A DNA stretch of 64,000 bases from Nocardioides sp. YR527 (GTDB lineage Bacteria; Actinomycetota; Actinomycetes; Propionibacteriales; Nocardioidaceae), in NCBI RefSeq assembly GCF_900101045.1, contig NZ_FNFN01000010.1, forward strand, positions 151,588-215,587, written 5' to 3'. Shown here in pieces: positions 39,715 through 49,259 of this stretch (within the stretch, counting starts at the first letter, position 1; each line of letters begins with the position of its first letter). The position numbers and the translations under genes were made by a program. The notes beneath the pieces are model-generated. The model was given only the letters and a program-made list of their open reading frames with translations, ran no database searches and was not told the DNA's origin.

Positions 39715-42591
39715 ATGGACGCTCTCACGTCTCGAATCCTGGTCGGGCGCGATGCTGAGCTGGCACAGGTCAGGTCCGCGATCGATGCGGCACCGGCGAT
39801 CGTAGTCATCGAGGGTGAAGCCGGGATCGGCAAGAGCCGTCTCGTCGGTGAACTCATCGATGACGATCCGAAGCGGCTCTTCCTCCTGGGACACTGCCAG
39901 CATCTTCTGGACCCGTTTCCGCTCGGCCCGGTGGTCGATGCGCTGCGTGGTCACGCCGACCGGATCGAGCGGTCGGCCCTGAGCCCGGTGGTCGGGTCCC
40001 TGGGTGCCCTGATCCCCGAGGTCGCCGACCGCCTCCCGCCGCCGCCGGAGCCGCTGGCCGACCAGCAGGAGGCCCGGCACCGCACCTTCCGGGCGGCGAC
40101 CGAGCTGCTCGGACACCTGGCCCCGGGCGTGCTCGTCCTGGAGGACCTGCACTGGGCCGACCGCGTCACCGTCGACTTCCTCGCGTTCCTCGCCGCGAAT
40201 CAGCCGCCCGACCTCTCGATCCTCGTCACCACCCGGCCCGAGGCCGCTGCCCCGCTGGTTCGGGAGGCCTTCGCCCGGGGGGTCTCCGGGCCGGCGCGCA
40301 CGGTCACGCTGCGCGAGCTGGGGCCGGAATCGGTCGGCGAGCTCGCCCGGACGATCCTGGCCACCGACGTACCCGAGGAGACCGCCGCGGCGCTCTTCGA
40401 CGTGACCGGTGGCGTCCCGTTCGTCGTGGAGGAGGTGCTCCGCACCCTGCTCGAACGCGAGCCCGCCGCCGAGATCCCGCGGCATCCCGACGCGATCGCC
40501 GCGCTCTCGGTCTCCACCGCCCTGCGCGATGTCGTACGTGAGCGCGTGGCTGCCCTCGATGCCATGGCCGCCGAGGTGCTGGGCGCGGCCGCGGTCGCCG
40601 ACCAGACCGTCGATGCCGGGCTGATCGCCGAGGTCACCGGCCACGATCTGCGGAAGGTCGCGCGGGCGCTCGACGCTGCGTACGCCATCGGGCTGCTGCA
40701 CGACCACGAGGGGCGGGGCCGGTTCCGTCACGTCCTCGCCCAGCAGGTGGTCTACGACGACGTGCCGCCGCAGACGCGACGCTGGCTCCATCTGCGCACC
40801 GCCCAGGTCCTGGAGGAGTCCGACGGCGTGGCCCGCTCGGCGCGGATCGCGCACCACTACCAGCGGGCCGGTCGCCCGGCTGAGTTCGTACGCCATGCCG
40901 AGGCCGCCGCGGACGAGGCGATCCGGCGGGGCAACGACGCCGTCGCCGCCGACCTGCTGCGTCAGGCGACGGCGGACATGGCGAGCCTGCCGCCCGAGAC
41001 CCGGGTACGCCTGGCGACCAAGCTCGGCCGGGCCGCGGTCGACGGCCTCGCCCACGCGGAGGCGATGCCGATCCTGGGCCGCCTGCTCGACGAGGAGGAT
41101 CTGCCGCCGCCGGCCCGCGGCGAGCTCCGGTTCGCGCTCGGCCGGCTCCAGCGGCAGCAGGGACATGCGCGCGCCGGCTTCCGAGCGATCGAGCGCGCGG
41201 TCCCCGACCTCGAGGCACGCCCCGATCTACAGGCGCGAGCCCTCGCCGTCCTGGCGGTGCCCGAGACCGTGGTCGACGTGTCGATCGCCACCCATCTCGA
41301 GCGCTGCGAGCAGGCCGAGGCGGCGGCCGAGCGCGCCGGCGCGGCCGACGTCGGCCTCTCGGTGCTGATCACCCGCGGCTCGCTCCTCCTGGAGCAGGGG
41401 CGACCGGAGGCCTGGGACCTGATCGATGCCGTACGCCGCGACGGCGTGCTGATCGCCCACCCGCGTGAGCACGCGCGGGCCGCGGTGAACTGGGCCCAGG
41501 GGGCGCTCCACAGCGGTCACCTGCGACGCGCCGACGAGCTCGTCGCCGAGGGCCGCGCGGTCGCCGAGGCGGCCGGGTTCGAGCGGGTCATCGAGGTCTA
41601 TGCCCTGGTCAGCGCGATGGCCGACTACGAGAGCGGCCGCTGGGACGGGCTGGCGGACCGCGTACGAGATCTCGCCACGCCGGGGCTCGGCTTCGGGGCA
41701 GCCTCCCTGGACGCCCGCCTGCTGCACGGGCTCGTGCTGACCGCGACCGCGACCGGGACCGACGCGCGCGAGCAGCTGGCCGGGGTGATCGCCGAGTGCG
41801 AGCGGGTCGGTTCGGTCTGGCCGCTCATCCCCGCCCAGACAGCGCTGTCGAGGCTCCTGCTCTCCACCGGCGACGCCCACGGAAGCCTCGCCCAGGCGCG
41901 GGCCGCGGTCGACCAGGCCGGTCGCAAGGGTCTCTACGCCTGGGCCGCCGCCCCGATGCTCTGCCTGGTCGATGCGGCCGTCGCGATCGGGACGGTGGCC
42001 GAGGTCCGAGCCGAGGTGGCCGACCTGGCCCGCCATCTCGGCGACGCCGACGCTCCGGCCGCGCTCGCCGCGGTGCGCACCTGCGAGGCGCTGGTCGCCC
42101 AGGCCGACGGGGAGGCGGCGGCCGTCGAGCGGCTGCTGGCCTCCGCGCGCCACACCGCGGCCGCCGCCGGACTCGTCTACGTCGCGGCACAGGTCGAGGA
42201 GCGGCTCGGCGACTGGCGGTGTACGCAGGCAGCGGACTCCGGCCCGGCGCTCCTCGAAGGCGCGCTGCGCACCTACGGCGGACTCGACGCCCGGCGTGAC
42301 ATCGCCCGGGTCACCCAGCTCATGCGTCGCCACGGGGTGGCCGTTCCCTACCCGTGGCGAGGCGGGCGCCGCGGGCACGGCACCGACCTCTCCGACCGGG
42401 AACGGGAGATCGCGCTGCTCGCCGCCGCAGGACGTACGAACCGCGAGATCGCCGCCGAGCTGTTCCTCTCGCCTCGCACCGTCGAGACGCACATGTCGCA
42501 CGCGCTGCGCAAGCTCGGCCTCCGCTCACGCGAGGAGCTACGGCGAGACAGCAGCGTGCTCAGCCTGGACGGCGAAGTGGCCGGCCCGTGA
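39715..42591 (+). CDS. LuxR-family transcriptional regulator with AAA ATPase domain (LAL-type)
   Basis: A 958-residue regulator. Walker A is VIEGEAGIGKSRLVGELI (34-41) and Walker B is VLVLEDLHWADR, both in an AAA_16-like ATPase domain. A long helical, TPR-like middle follows (many EA-rich helices). The C-terminal LuxR HTH is LSDREREIALLAAAGRTNRE, then LFLSPRTVETHMSHALRKLG (~895-945). ATP-binding of this kind is used in LAL and MalT-like activators. Start: ATG at 39715 with GGGAGG upstream. It is divergent from the subtilase, which is its probable target. Confidence 0.92.
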   Translation: MDALTSRILVGRDAELAQVRSAIDAAPAIVVIEGEAGIGKSRLVGELIDDDPKRLFLLGHCQHLLDPFPLGPVVDALRGHADRIERSALSPVVGSLGALIPEVADRLPPPPEPLADQQEARHRTFRAATELLGHLAPGVLVLEDLHWADRVTVDFLAFLAANQPPDLSILVTTRPEAAAPLVREAFARGVSGPARTVTLRELGPESVGELARTILATDVPEETAAALFDVTGGVPFVVEEVLRTLLEREPAAEIPRHPDAIAALSVSTALRDVVRERVAALDAMAAEVLGAAAVADQTVDAGLIAEVTGHDLRKVARALDAAYAIGLLHDHEGRGRFRHVLAQQVVYDDVPPQTRRWLHLRTAQVLEESDGVARSARIAHHYQRAGRPAEFVRHAEAAADEAIRRGNDAVAADLLRQATADMASLPPETRVRLATKLGRAAVDGLAHAEAMPILGRLLDEEDLPPPARGELRFALGRLQRQQGHARAGFRAIERAVPDLEARPDLQARALAVLAVPETVVDVSIATHLERCEQAEAAAERAGAADVGLSVLITRGSLLLEQGRPEAWDLIDAVRRDGVLIAHPREHARAAVNWAQGALHSGHLRRADELVAEGRAVAEAAGFERVIEVYALVSAMADYESGRWDGLADRVRDLATPGLGFGAASLDARLLHGLVLTATATGTDAREQLAGVIAECERVGSVWPLIPAQTALSRLLLSTGDAHGSLAQARAAVDQAGRKGLYAWAAAPMLCLVDAAVAIGTVAEVRAEVADLARHLGDADAPAALAAVRTCEALVAQADGEAAAVERLLASARHTAAAAGLVYVAAQVEERLGDWRCTQAADSGPALLEGALRTYGGLDARRDIARVTQLMRRHGVAVPYPWRGGRRGHGTDLSDREREIALLAAAGRTNREIAAELFLSPRTVETHMSHALRKLGLRSREELRRDSSVLSLDGEVAGP

Positions 42592-42598
42592 GCCGGCC
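42579..42598 (+). terminator. Terminator-like hairpin at the LuxR stop codon
   Basis: GGCCGGC-ccgtga-GCCGGCC, with 7-bp arms around a six-base loop containing the TGA stop. Termination is a plausible role. Confidence 0.4.
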
Positions 42599-42644
42599 CG
42601 CAAGCGCGACCGTGGTCTGTGGGCGCCCGGCGTAGCCTGGGGGT

Positions 42645-42899
42645 ATGAACGCGGACGACGACCTGTACGCCGAGATCCCATCCCTCGATGAGCGGTCCCG
42701 GCGGGCGCTCGAGGTCGCCGAGAAGTGGATCGGGGAGGGCATCGCAGGTGTCGCGATCGGTGCCGCCGAGGATGGGGGACCGGCGGTGGTGGTCTACGCC
42801 CTCGACCCGGCCTCGGCGGCGGTGAGGTCCCTGCCCCAGGAGTGCGAGGGCCTACCGGTGAAGGTGGAGACCGGAGACGCCTTCAGGACCGAGGACTGA
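42645..42899 (+). CDS. Small hypothetical protein related to the N-terminal domain of the next protein
   Basis: An 84-residue protein. After a helical start (SLDERSRRALEVAEKWIGEG) it reads GIAGVAIGAAEDGGPAVVVY and ends LPQECEGLPVKVETGDAFRT. This order (GxxGVxIG, then PxVxVxxxD, then LPxxxxGxPVxVxxxGxF) is like the N-terminal region of the trypsin-like protein encoded next (VVGVGVGLKIKGGEQTETPS), so it may be a free-standing version of that domain. Convergent with that gene. Function unknown. Confidence 0.55.
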   Translation: MNADDDLYAEIPSLDERSRRALEVAEKWIGEGIAGVAIGAAEDGGPAVVVYALDPASAAVRSLPQECEGLPVKVETGDAFRTED

Positions 42900-42923
42900 C
42901 GGCATCTCCGGGTCCTCAGCCGA

Positions 42924-43928
42924 TCACGGCCAGACACGCACCTGAAGGGCGAGCTGGACCAGCGCGATCGGGTTCAGGATCGTCGCCACGCTCGATCCCG
43001 CGAAGAGCAGCCCGACCGGGTTGTTCTGCAGGTCGAGCACCATCGAGCCGGAGTCGCCACCGGCCGACATGTTGGTCGTGATGATCTGGTTGCAGAACTT
43101 CGCGACCTTGCCGCTGCCGTAGTTGACGTTCACCGTCGCCGCGATCGCGGTGACCCGGCCGGTGGTGAAGTTCGTGGTGCGACCGGTCTTCTTCAGGAGC
43201 ATCCCGACGGTTGCCGCCTTGGCGGCGGTGGCCGGGTAGCCGTTCCAGTAGACGTCGCGGTCGATCACGTGGAACGGCACCTCTGCGACCGCGGCGTCGA
43301 CGGAGTTGCAGGTGCCGTCGAACCTGATCGGCACGAACCGGGCCAGCCGGCCGATCACGTCCGCCGGCGCGGTTCCACCGTCGAACGGGCCGGGCTGCAG
43401 GATCGGGTCGCCGATGCTGGCGTTGTTGGAGTTGGCGAGCACGTGGTTGTTGCTCAGGATGTAGTAGCGCGGCGGGATCCCCGGGACCGGGCTCAGGTCG
43501 TACGCGCCCGCGCCGATCGTCCCTGCGGTGATCTTGAAGTGCCCGACGCTGAATCCCGGACGAGCCGGACGGATCCGGGTCGCCAGGGTCTGGGCGTCGA
43601 CCTCCTGGGTCTCCATGAGCTGCTGGCTGCCGCCGGCGAACAGGTTCCCGACCTCGAGGACGTCGGTCGGCTTGCCGTCGACCGTCTTCGGGATGGTGTT
43701 CGCGCGGCTGACCAGCTCGGTCGGCATCTTCTGGCTGACCAGCACCATCACGCTCGGCGTCTCGGTCTGCTCGCCGCCCTTGATCTTGAGACCGACCCCG
43801 ACGCCGACCACGTTCTCCCTGCCGAGCAGACCCTCCTCGGCCGATGCCTTCGACTCGGCCACGGCCGTGAGCTCCTCGGGCACCGCTTCTGACTGTGCCA
43901 TGAACAGATCTTCGTTGTTCATGTTCAT
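42924..43928 (-). CDS. Trypsin-like serine peptidase without a signal peptide
   Basis: A 334-residue protein with a chymotrypsin-like fold. The triad is His162 (YILSNNHVLANS), Asp211 (CNSVDAAVAEV) and Ser293 (SAGGDSGSMVLD). An N-terminal domain (35-100) has VVGVGVGLKIKGGEQTETPS. There is no signal peptide (start MNMNNEDLFMAQSE), so if exported it uses another route; related proteins have been seen as chaperone-like or phage-associated, and activity is not assured. The ATG at 43928 has AGGGGGA upstream. It may have a Zn- or disulfide-related Cys pair (C207, C279). Confidence 0.8.
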   Translation of the reverse strand: MNMNNEDLFMAQSEAVPEELTAVAESKASAEEGLLGRENVVGVGVGLKIKGGEQTETPSVMVLVSQKMPTELVSRANTIPKTVDGKPTDVLEVGNLFAGGSQQLMETQEVDAQTLATRIRPARPGFSVGHFKITAGTIGAGAYDLSPVPGIPPRYYILSNNHVLANSNNASIGDPILQPGPFDGGTAPADVIGRLARFVPIRFDGTCNSVDAAVAEVPFHVIDRDVYWNGYPATAAKAATVGMLLKKTGRTTNFTTGRVTAIAATVNVNYGSGKVAKFCNQIITTNMSAGGDSGSMVLDLQNNPVGLLFAGSSVATILNPIALVQLALQVRVWP

Positions 43929-44026
43929 TCCCCCTGTGGGCCTCAGGTTCCGGACCTTCCAGAACGACAACCGAAGCCTCACTATCGAGGAGCGGTAGCG
44001 GCAGGCCCTGATACGCGGGGCGGTAT

Positions 44027-44386
44027 TCAGTGCGCGGTGGCGACGCAGAACTCGTTGCCCTCGACGTCGCGCAGCACCGTCCACTGGATACCGAACTCGT
44101 CGTGCTCGTCGAGGACCGTGGCGCCGAGATCGACCAGGCGGGCCACCTCCGCCGGGCGATCCTGCGCGACGAGGTCGGGGTGAGCGCGGTTCTTCGCCCG
44201 GCGCGGCTCGGGAACACGCGCGAACAGCCACGCCGCCGCGCCGGGCGTGGGCTCCTTCAGTCCGATCGAGCTGAACTCGTCGGTGCTGCCCTCGTCGAGC
44301 CTCCGGTCCAGTGCGGCGGCCCAGAACGTCGCGGTGCGCAGCGCATCGGAGCAGTCGAAGCTGATCGCGGCAAGGGTCAGTGTCAT
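44027..44386 (-). CDS. VOC/glyoxalase-like superfamily protein
   Basis: A 119-residue protein of the vicinal-oxygen-chelate fold, subgroup like Glyoxalase_6: TLAAISFDCSDALRTATFWA at the start, then RAKNRAHPDLVAQDRPAEVA, then WTVLRDVEGNEFCVAT at the end. Activity is undefined; some bind antibiotics or act as dioxygenases. Its ATG overlaps the MerR stop by four bases (ATGA), so the two form an operon. Confidence 0.85.
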   Translation of the reverse strand: MTLTLAAISFDCSDALRTATFWAAALDRRLDEGSTDEFSSIGLKEPTPGAAAWLFARVPEPRRAKNRAHPDLVAQDRPAEVARLVDLGATVLDEHDEFGIQWTVLRDVEGNEFCVATAH

Positions 44387-45204
44387 GGAGTGTCCTTTCG
44401 AGGGGTGAGCGGCCAGACGATGTCGGTCTGGTAGGCCGACGGCGGTACGCCGTCGGAGACGTTGAGGACGTACGCCTCCCGGAGCGGCTGCCCCGTCGGG
44501 GTCCCGTGATGGGCGACCCAGGCGCCGAGGAGCCCGTAGGTGTCGGGGAGACTCTCGTGGTGGTCCCCGGCGTGGGTGACCACCGCGGCGGTGACCGGGG
44601 GCAGGTGCAGCAGGGTCGTGCCCGCGGGGGCGACGTCCGCGTCCACGGGGAAGTACGCCGTGACCTCCTGCTCGGCGTCGTCGAGGAGCTCCGCGTCGTA
44701 CAGGGCAGACGATGGGCCGGTGACCTCGACACCCGCGTCCCGGCAGGCCTGCTCCAAGCGCGCGTACGCCGCCACCAGGAAGTCGTCGTAGGCGCCGTCT
44801 CGGACGACGCCGGTCACCGCGACCGCGCTCATCGCCGGGAGATCGGCGAGACGCGGCGGGGTCCAGGACTCCGGTGGCGCCGCGTGCAGGTCGTGGACGA
44901 TCTGCTCGACCCGTCGTGCGCGCTCACGCATCTGCTCGGCGTGGCGGGCGAGGGTCGCCGCGGTGACCTCGGGGTCACGCGCATTCAGGATCGTCGCGAC
45001 GTCGACGAGCGGGACCTCCAGCTCGCGGAGCCGACGAATCACGGCCGCATCCGCGAGCTGTCCCGCGGCGTACCGGCGGAATCCGGTCTCCGGGTCCACC
45101 GCGGCCGGGGTGAGCAGTCCCTGCGCGTGATAGGCGCGCAGCGTCTTGACGGACAGGCTCGCGGCGCGCGAAAACGTCCCGATGGACATCAGGGGATCGC
45201 TCAT
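44383..45204 (-). CDS. MerR-family regulator with GyrI-like effector domain
   Basis: A 273-residue regulator of the BltR/BmrR type. Residues 5-75 are the MerR winged helix (GTFSRAASLSVKTLRAYHAQ, then PETGFRRYAAGQLADAAVIR). A coiled dimer helix follows, then a GyrI-like pocket from about 125 (YDDFLVAAYARLEQACRDAG, LLHLPPVTAAVVTHAGDHHE). Such proteins sense hydrophobic or cationic drugs. The ATG at 45204 is chosen at MSDPLMSIGTFS. Coupled with the VOC gene, whose expression it probably controls. Confidence 0.88.
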   Translation of the reverse strand: MSDPLMSIGTFSRAASLSVKTLRAYHAQGLLTPAAVDPETGFRRYAAGQLADAAVIRRLRELEVPLVDVATILNARDPEVTAATLARHAEQMRERARRVEQIVHDLHAAPPESWTPPRLADLPAMSAVAVTGVVRDGAYDDFLVAAYARLEQACRDAGVEVTGPSSALYDAELLDDAEQEVTAYFPVDADVAPAGTTLLHLPPVTAAVVTHAGDHHESLPDTYGLLGAWVAHHGTPTGQPLREAYVLNVSDGVPPSAYQTDIVWPLTPRKDTP

Positions 45205-45318
45205 GCGGCCATCCTCGGGCCTCCCCCCGGGGGAGAGGCAAGCGTGTATCAGGTCCGGTTCGGGTCGCCTCGATCGGAGCGCGGGGTCGCGTCGTCGCCA
45301 GGAGCGTCGAGCAGTCAC

Positions 45319-46383
45319 TCACCCGGAAGGTGTGGGTCCACCCCGGGAGGCATCGGCCACAGCGACCTCACGCCGCCACGCCGCGACGGCGCCGGCGCCG
45401 AGCAGCACGGGCACGCCCACGGTGAACACCCGCCACACGATCAGTCCGGCCACGGCCGCCGCCTCGACCTCATGGCCGCCCGCCTCGACCAGGGCGGCAA
45501 GGATGAGGGCGTCGACGATGCCGATCCCCCACAGGGGGAACACGGTGAACGGGAAGGCGAACAAGTAGGCGATCGCGATCCATACGAGGCCCACCTCGTC
45601 CGCCGTGACCCCGACGAAGCGTAGGCACAGCGTGAGCGCGGCGAGGTCGACGACCATCATGCCGACCTGGGAGAGCACGGCCAGGGGGAACCCGCTGTGG
45701 AACCGCTCGGAGATGTCGGCACGGAAGTTCTGGCAGGCGTCGGCCCAGCGATCGGGGTCGACCGATCTCCGGAACCGGCGCACGATCCGTCCGCTGCGGG
45801 TTCCGACGGTGCGGGCGAGCCGGTCGCTGCGTACGACCAGGAGAACGGTCACGAGGACGGCGACCGCGATCGCGATGCTGAGCAGCTCGACCCACCGGAA
45901 CGACGGGTCCTCGCCGATGATCAGCAGCAGGATGAATCCGACGAGCGGGGCTGAGAACCTCGCGACGTAGAAGGTCAGCGAGTTCATCACCGTGCCGGCG
46001 AGGCCCTTGGCGGGGCTCACCCCCCACGACTTGAACATCGCGACCCGAAGCGCGATGTCGCTCGGTGGTGGACCGATGAGGTACATCATCGTCGCGCCGA
46101 GGTCGTTGATGGTGGCGCGGTAGAACGTCACGCCGCGGATGAAGAAGCTCAGAGGCATCGCCAGCAGGATCTGACGAACCAGCACGACGGCGAGCAGCAC
46201 GATGTAGTGCCACCAGCTGAGGTGCCTCAGTGCGTCCCGGGCCGCCTCCCAGTCGACCCGCCCGACCAGGCGTACGACGATGACGGTGCTGACCGCTGCT
46301 ACCACCAGCAGGACGATGCGCGTGATCCAGGCGCGACGTCCGGGACGGGCGTCGCTGACGTCGGGGCCCTCCGGTGTGCTCAC
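45319..46383 (-). CDS. Lysylphosphatidylglycerol synthase TM-region-like (UPF0104) membrane protein
   Basis: A 354-residue integral membrane protein with about eight TM segments. Motifs such as GATMMYLIGPPPSDIALRVA, FYVARFSAPLVGFILLLIIG and FAFPFTVFPLWGIGIVDALI match the flippase-like LPG_synthase_TM family. It lacks the catalytic aminoacyl-transferase domain, so it probably moves a lipid rather than making LPG. The GTG at 46383 (VSTPEGPDV) is 17 bases after the arcA stop, in the same direction; the association with arginine catabolism may be accidental. Confidence 0.82.
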   Translation of the reverse strand: MSTPEGPDVSDARPGRRAWITRIVLLVVAAVSTVIVVRLVGRVDWEAARDALRHLSWWHYIVLLAVVLVRQILLAMPLSFFIRGVTFYRATINDLGATMMYLIGPPPSDIALRVAMFKSWGVSPAKGLAGTVMNSLTFYVARFSAPLVGFILLLIIGEDPSFRWVELLSIAIAVAVLVTVLLVVRSDRLARTVGTRSGRIVRRFRRSVDPDRWADACQNFRADISERFHSGFPLAVLSQVGMMVVDLAALTLCLRFVGVTADEVGLVWIAIAYLFAFPFTVFPLWGIGIVDALILAALVEAGGHEVEAAAVAGLIVWRVFTVGVPVLLGAGAVAAWRREVAVADASRGGPTPSG

Positions 46384-46400
46384 TGCGTGGCCGCGATGGC

Positions 46401-47651
46401 TCAGAAGTCCACTGGATCTCGGCTGATCGGGCAGGTCATACAGTGTCCGCCACCGCGGCCCCGGCCGAGCTCGGCGCCCACGATGGTGATGACCTCGACC
46501 CCGGCCTTGCGCAGCAGCGTGTTGGTGAGGGTGTTGCGGTCGTAGGTGAACACCACGCCGGGTTCGAGCGCAACCGCGTTGTTGCCGCTGTCCCACTGCT
46601 GTCGCTCGGACTGGTAGACGTCCCCGCCGGTGTCGATCACCTGGATCGAGGACAGCCCGAGCGCCTGCGCCACGACGTCGACGAAGGCCGCGTCGCCGTG
46701 GTCGATCACCTCGACCCCGGGTGGCAGGTCGGAGGGCACCAGGGTGAAGGTGTGTACGGCGTCCATGATCGTCGGGTACAGCGTGACGATGTCGCGATCG
46801 ACGAACGTGAAGACGGTGTCCAGGTGCATGGCGGCCCGCAGCTTCGGCATCCCGGCGACGATCACCTTCTCCGCGGCTCCCTGCTCGAAGAGGGCCTTGG
46901 CGACCTGGGTGATCGCCTGGCGGGAGGTGCGCTCGCTCATGCCGACGAGCACGACTCCGTTGCCGACCGGCATCACGTCGCCACCCTCGAAGCTGGCCTG
47001 CCCCCACTCCTTCTCGGGGTCGCCCCACCACACGGTCGAGCCGACGTAGTCGGGATGGTGCTGGTAGATGGCCTTGTAGAGGAGCGTCTCGTCCTTGCGG
47101 GCCGGCCAGTACAGCGGGTTCATGGTCAGCCCGCCGTACAGCCAGCAGGTCGTGTCCCGGGTGTAGAGCGTGTTCGGCAGCGGGGGCATCAGATACTCCC
47201 GGGCACCGGTCGACTCCCGCGCGAGGCCGACGTAGTCGGAGCGGAAGTCGCCGGGCAGGTCGTTGGTGGCGAGGCCGCCGATGAGGAACTCCGCCAGCTG
47301 CCGGTCCGAGACCGACTCGAGGTAGGTGCGGGTGTCGTCGACCAGGCCGAGGCCGACCTGGTTCGGCACGATCTTGCGATCGAGGATCCAGTCCTTGGCG
47401 CCGGCCACCGCCAGCGTCTGCGCCAGCAGGTCGTGCAGCTCGACGACCTCGACACCACGCTGGGTCAGCTTGTTCACGAAGTCGGCGTGGTCGCGCTGGG
47501 CGTTCTCGACCCACATCACGTCGTCGAAGAGCAGCTCGTCGTTGTTGCTGGGGGTGAGCCGGCGGTGGGCCAGGCCGGGTGCGCAGACGAGCACCTTCCT
47601 GAGCCTTCCGACTTCGGAGTGGACGCCGTACGCGGGCTCCTGCTCGGACAT
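46401..47651 (-). CDS. arcA: Arginine deiminase
   Basis: A 416-residue enzyme that hydrolyses L-arginine to citrulline and ammonia. Motifs: HSEVGRLRKVLVCAPGLAHR, the FEGGDVMPVGNGVVLVGMSE guanidine-binding region and the C-terminal nucleophile in GRGRGGGHCMTCPISRDPVD (Cys404). The length is standard. The genes for ornithine carbamoyltransferase and carbamate kinase (arcB and arcC) are absent from the window, so only citrulline and ammonia formation is shown here. It follows the antiporter gene by 44 bases. Confidence 0.95.
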   Translation of the reverse strand: MSEQEPAYGVHSEVGRLRKVLVCAPGLAHRRLTPSNNDELLFDDVMWVENAQRDHADFVNKLTQRGVEVVELHDLLAQTLAVAGAKDWILDRKIVPNQVGLGLVDDTRTYLESVSDRQLAEFLIGGLATNDLPGDFRSDYVGLARESTGAREYLMPPLPNTLYTRDTTCWLYGGLTMNPLYWPARKDETLLYKAIYQHHPDYVGSTVWWGDPEKEWGQASFEGGDVMPVGNGVVLVGMSERTSRQAITQVAKALFEQGAAEKVIVAGMPKLRAAMHLDTVFTFVDRDIVTLYPTIMDAVHTFTLVPSDLPPGVEVIDHGDAAFVDVVAQALGLSSIQVIDTGGDVYQSERQQWDSGNNAVALEPGVVFTYDRNTLTNTLLRKAGVEVITIVGAELGRGRGGGHCMTCPISRDPVDF

Positions 47652-47695
47652 GGGATGCCTTTCTGTCGGGGACGGAGGTATGTCGGGGCCTGAGG

Positions 47696-49150
47696 TCATA
47701 GGGAGATCCGGCCGGACCACAGCCCGTAGACGCCGAGCGCGGCTCCGACGAGGATCGCGCCGAACAGCGCGATCTCGGTGGGGCTGAAGATCCTCCGGCC
47801 ACGTTCGCTGCGTGCCTTGATGTACAGCAGCGATGCCGGCGCGAGGATCACCGTCATCAGCAGCACGAACTTCATCCCGGCGGCGTCGAAGAGGAAGATC
47901 GTGTAGGCCGTCGCGATGCCGGCCACGATCGTCTCCTTGCGACGTACGCCGGCCGACACCCCTTCGTACGCCTCGCCCGTCAGGCCGAGCTTGAGTGCGT
48001 ACGCGGCGGCCAGGAGGTAGGGCAGGATCGCCAGGCTCGTGGCGAGATCGAGCATGAAGTTGAGCGCGTCGTTGACGAACAGGGTGAGGGCGAGGAGCCC
48101 TTGAACGGCCAGCGACGTCACCACGAGCGCGGTGATCGGGGTGCCGTTCCGGTTCTCCTGCCCCAGGAAGGCGGGCATGTCGTCGGAGCGGGCCGGGACG
48201 TACATGACCTCCGCCGCCATCAGCGTCCAGGCGAGGTAGGCGCCCAGGACCGAGACGATCACGGCGACGCTGATGAACACCTCGCCCCAGTCGCCGACCA
48301 CCGACTCGAAGACCCCGACCATCGACGGCTGCCGGGTGGCGGCCAGCTCCGGCTGCGGGACGACGGAGTAGCTGGAGAGGGTGACCAGTGCGAAGATCGA
48401 CAGCACGCTGAGGAAGCCCAGCACCGTCGCCTTCCCGACGTCCTCGCGCTTCTTGGCGTAGCGGGAGTAGACGCTGGCCCCTTCGATGCCGATGAAGACG
48501 AAGGTGGTGATCAGCATCGTGTTGCGGATCTGCTCGTCGAGGCTGCCGAGATCGCCGTAGCCGGTGGCGACCCAGTTGTCGGCGAAGACACCGGCGTCGA
48601 AGGAGATGAACAGGACCACGATGAACACCAGGATCGGCAGCACCTTGAAGATCGTGACGATCCGGTTGATCACCGCGGCGTCCCGGACGCCGCGCGCGAT
48701 CAGATAGTGGAAGAGCCACACCCCGACGGTCGAGAGCGCGACCGCGAGCACGGTGTCGCCGTCCCCGAAGCCGTCGTAGAACGCGCCGATGGTGGCGCCG
48801 ATGAAGACCCAGTAGAAGGTGTTGCCGGCCACGGAGCTGGCCCAGAAGCCGATCGCGGAGTTGAAGCCCGCGTAGTCGCCGAAGCCGGCCTTGGCGTAGA
48901 TGAAGACCCCGGAGTCGAGCTCGGGCTTGCGGATCGCGAGGGTCTGGAAGACGAACGCAAGCATGAGCATCCCGGCGCCCGCGATCGCCCACGCGATCAG
49001 TGAGCCGAGGATGCCGGTGGCGACTCCGAACCTCGCCGGCAACGAGAACACACCCGCACCGACCATGCCGCCCACGACCATCGCGGTCAGGGTGGGCAGA
49101 CTCATCTTCGCCGCAGCTGGTGCCTCGGTGGTGGCAGCTTCCGAACTCAT
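47696..49150 (-). CDS. arcD: Arginine/ornithine-type antiporter (APA family)
   Basis: A 484-residue amino-acid/polyamine antiporter with about 12 TM helices. The first motif is LTAMVVGGMVGAGVFSLPAR (GxGIF-type substrate loop) and later FVFIGIEGASVYSRYAKKRE, a signature of basic amino acid antiporters. It sits directly upstream of arcA, which fits exchange of external arginine for ornithine or citrulline. The ATG at 49150 is chosen over an in-frame ATG at 49189. The symbol is by homology and context; exact substrate exchange is not proven. Confidence 0.87.
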   Translation of the reverse strand: MSSEAATTEAPAAAKMSLPTLTAMVVGGMVGAGVFSLPARFGVATGILGSLIAWAIAGAGMLMLAFVFQTLAIRKPELDSGVFIYAKAGFGDYAGFNSAIGFWASSVAGNTFYWVFIGATIGAFYDGFGDGDTVLAVALSTVGVWLFHYLIARGVRDAAVINRIVTIFKVLPILVFIVVLFISFDAGVFADNWVATGYGDLGSLDEQIRNTMLITTFVFIGIEGASVYSRYAKKREDVGKATVLGFLSVLSIFALVTLSSYSVVPQPELAATRQPSMVGVFESVVGDWGEVFISVAVIVSVLGAYLAWTLMAAEVMYVPARSDDMPAFLGQENRNGTPITALVVTSLAVQGLLALTLFVNDALNFMLDLATSLAILPYLLAAAYALKLGLTGEAYEGVSAGVRRKETIVAGIATAYTIFLFDAAGMKFVLLMTVILAPASLLYIKARSERGRRIFSPTEIALFGAILVGAALGVYGLWSGRISL

Positions 49151-49259
49151 GGTCTTGATCTGAGGCCCGATCCGATCCGTCCACCTCACCCATTACGTGT
49201 GATCCGCCCCGAATCGTCCGCGACCAGGCTGGGATGGTCCTGTGAAGGGGGAGACGACT

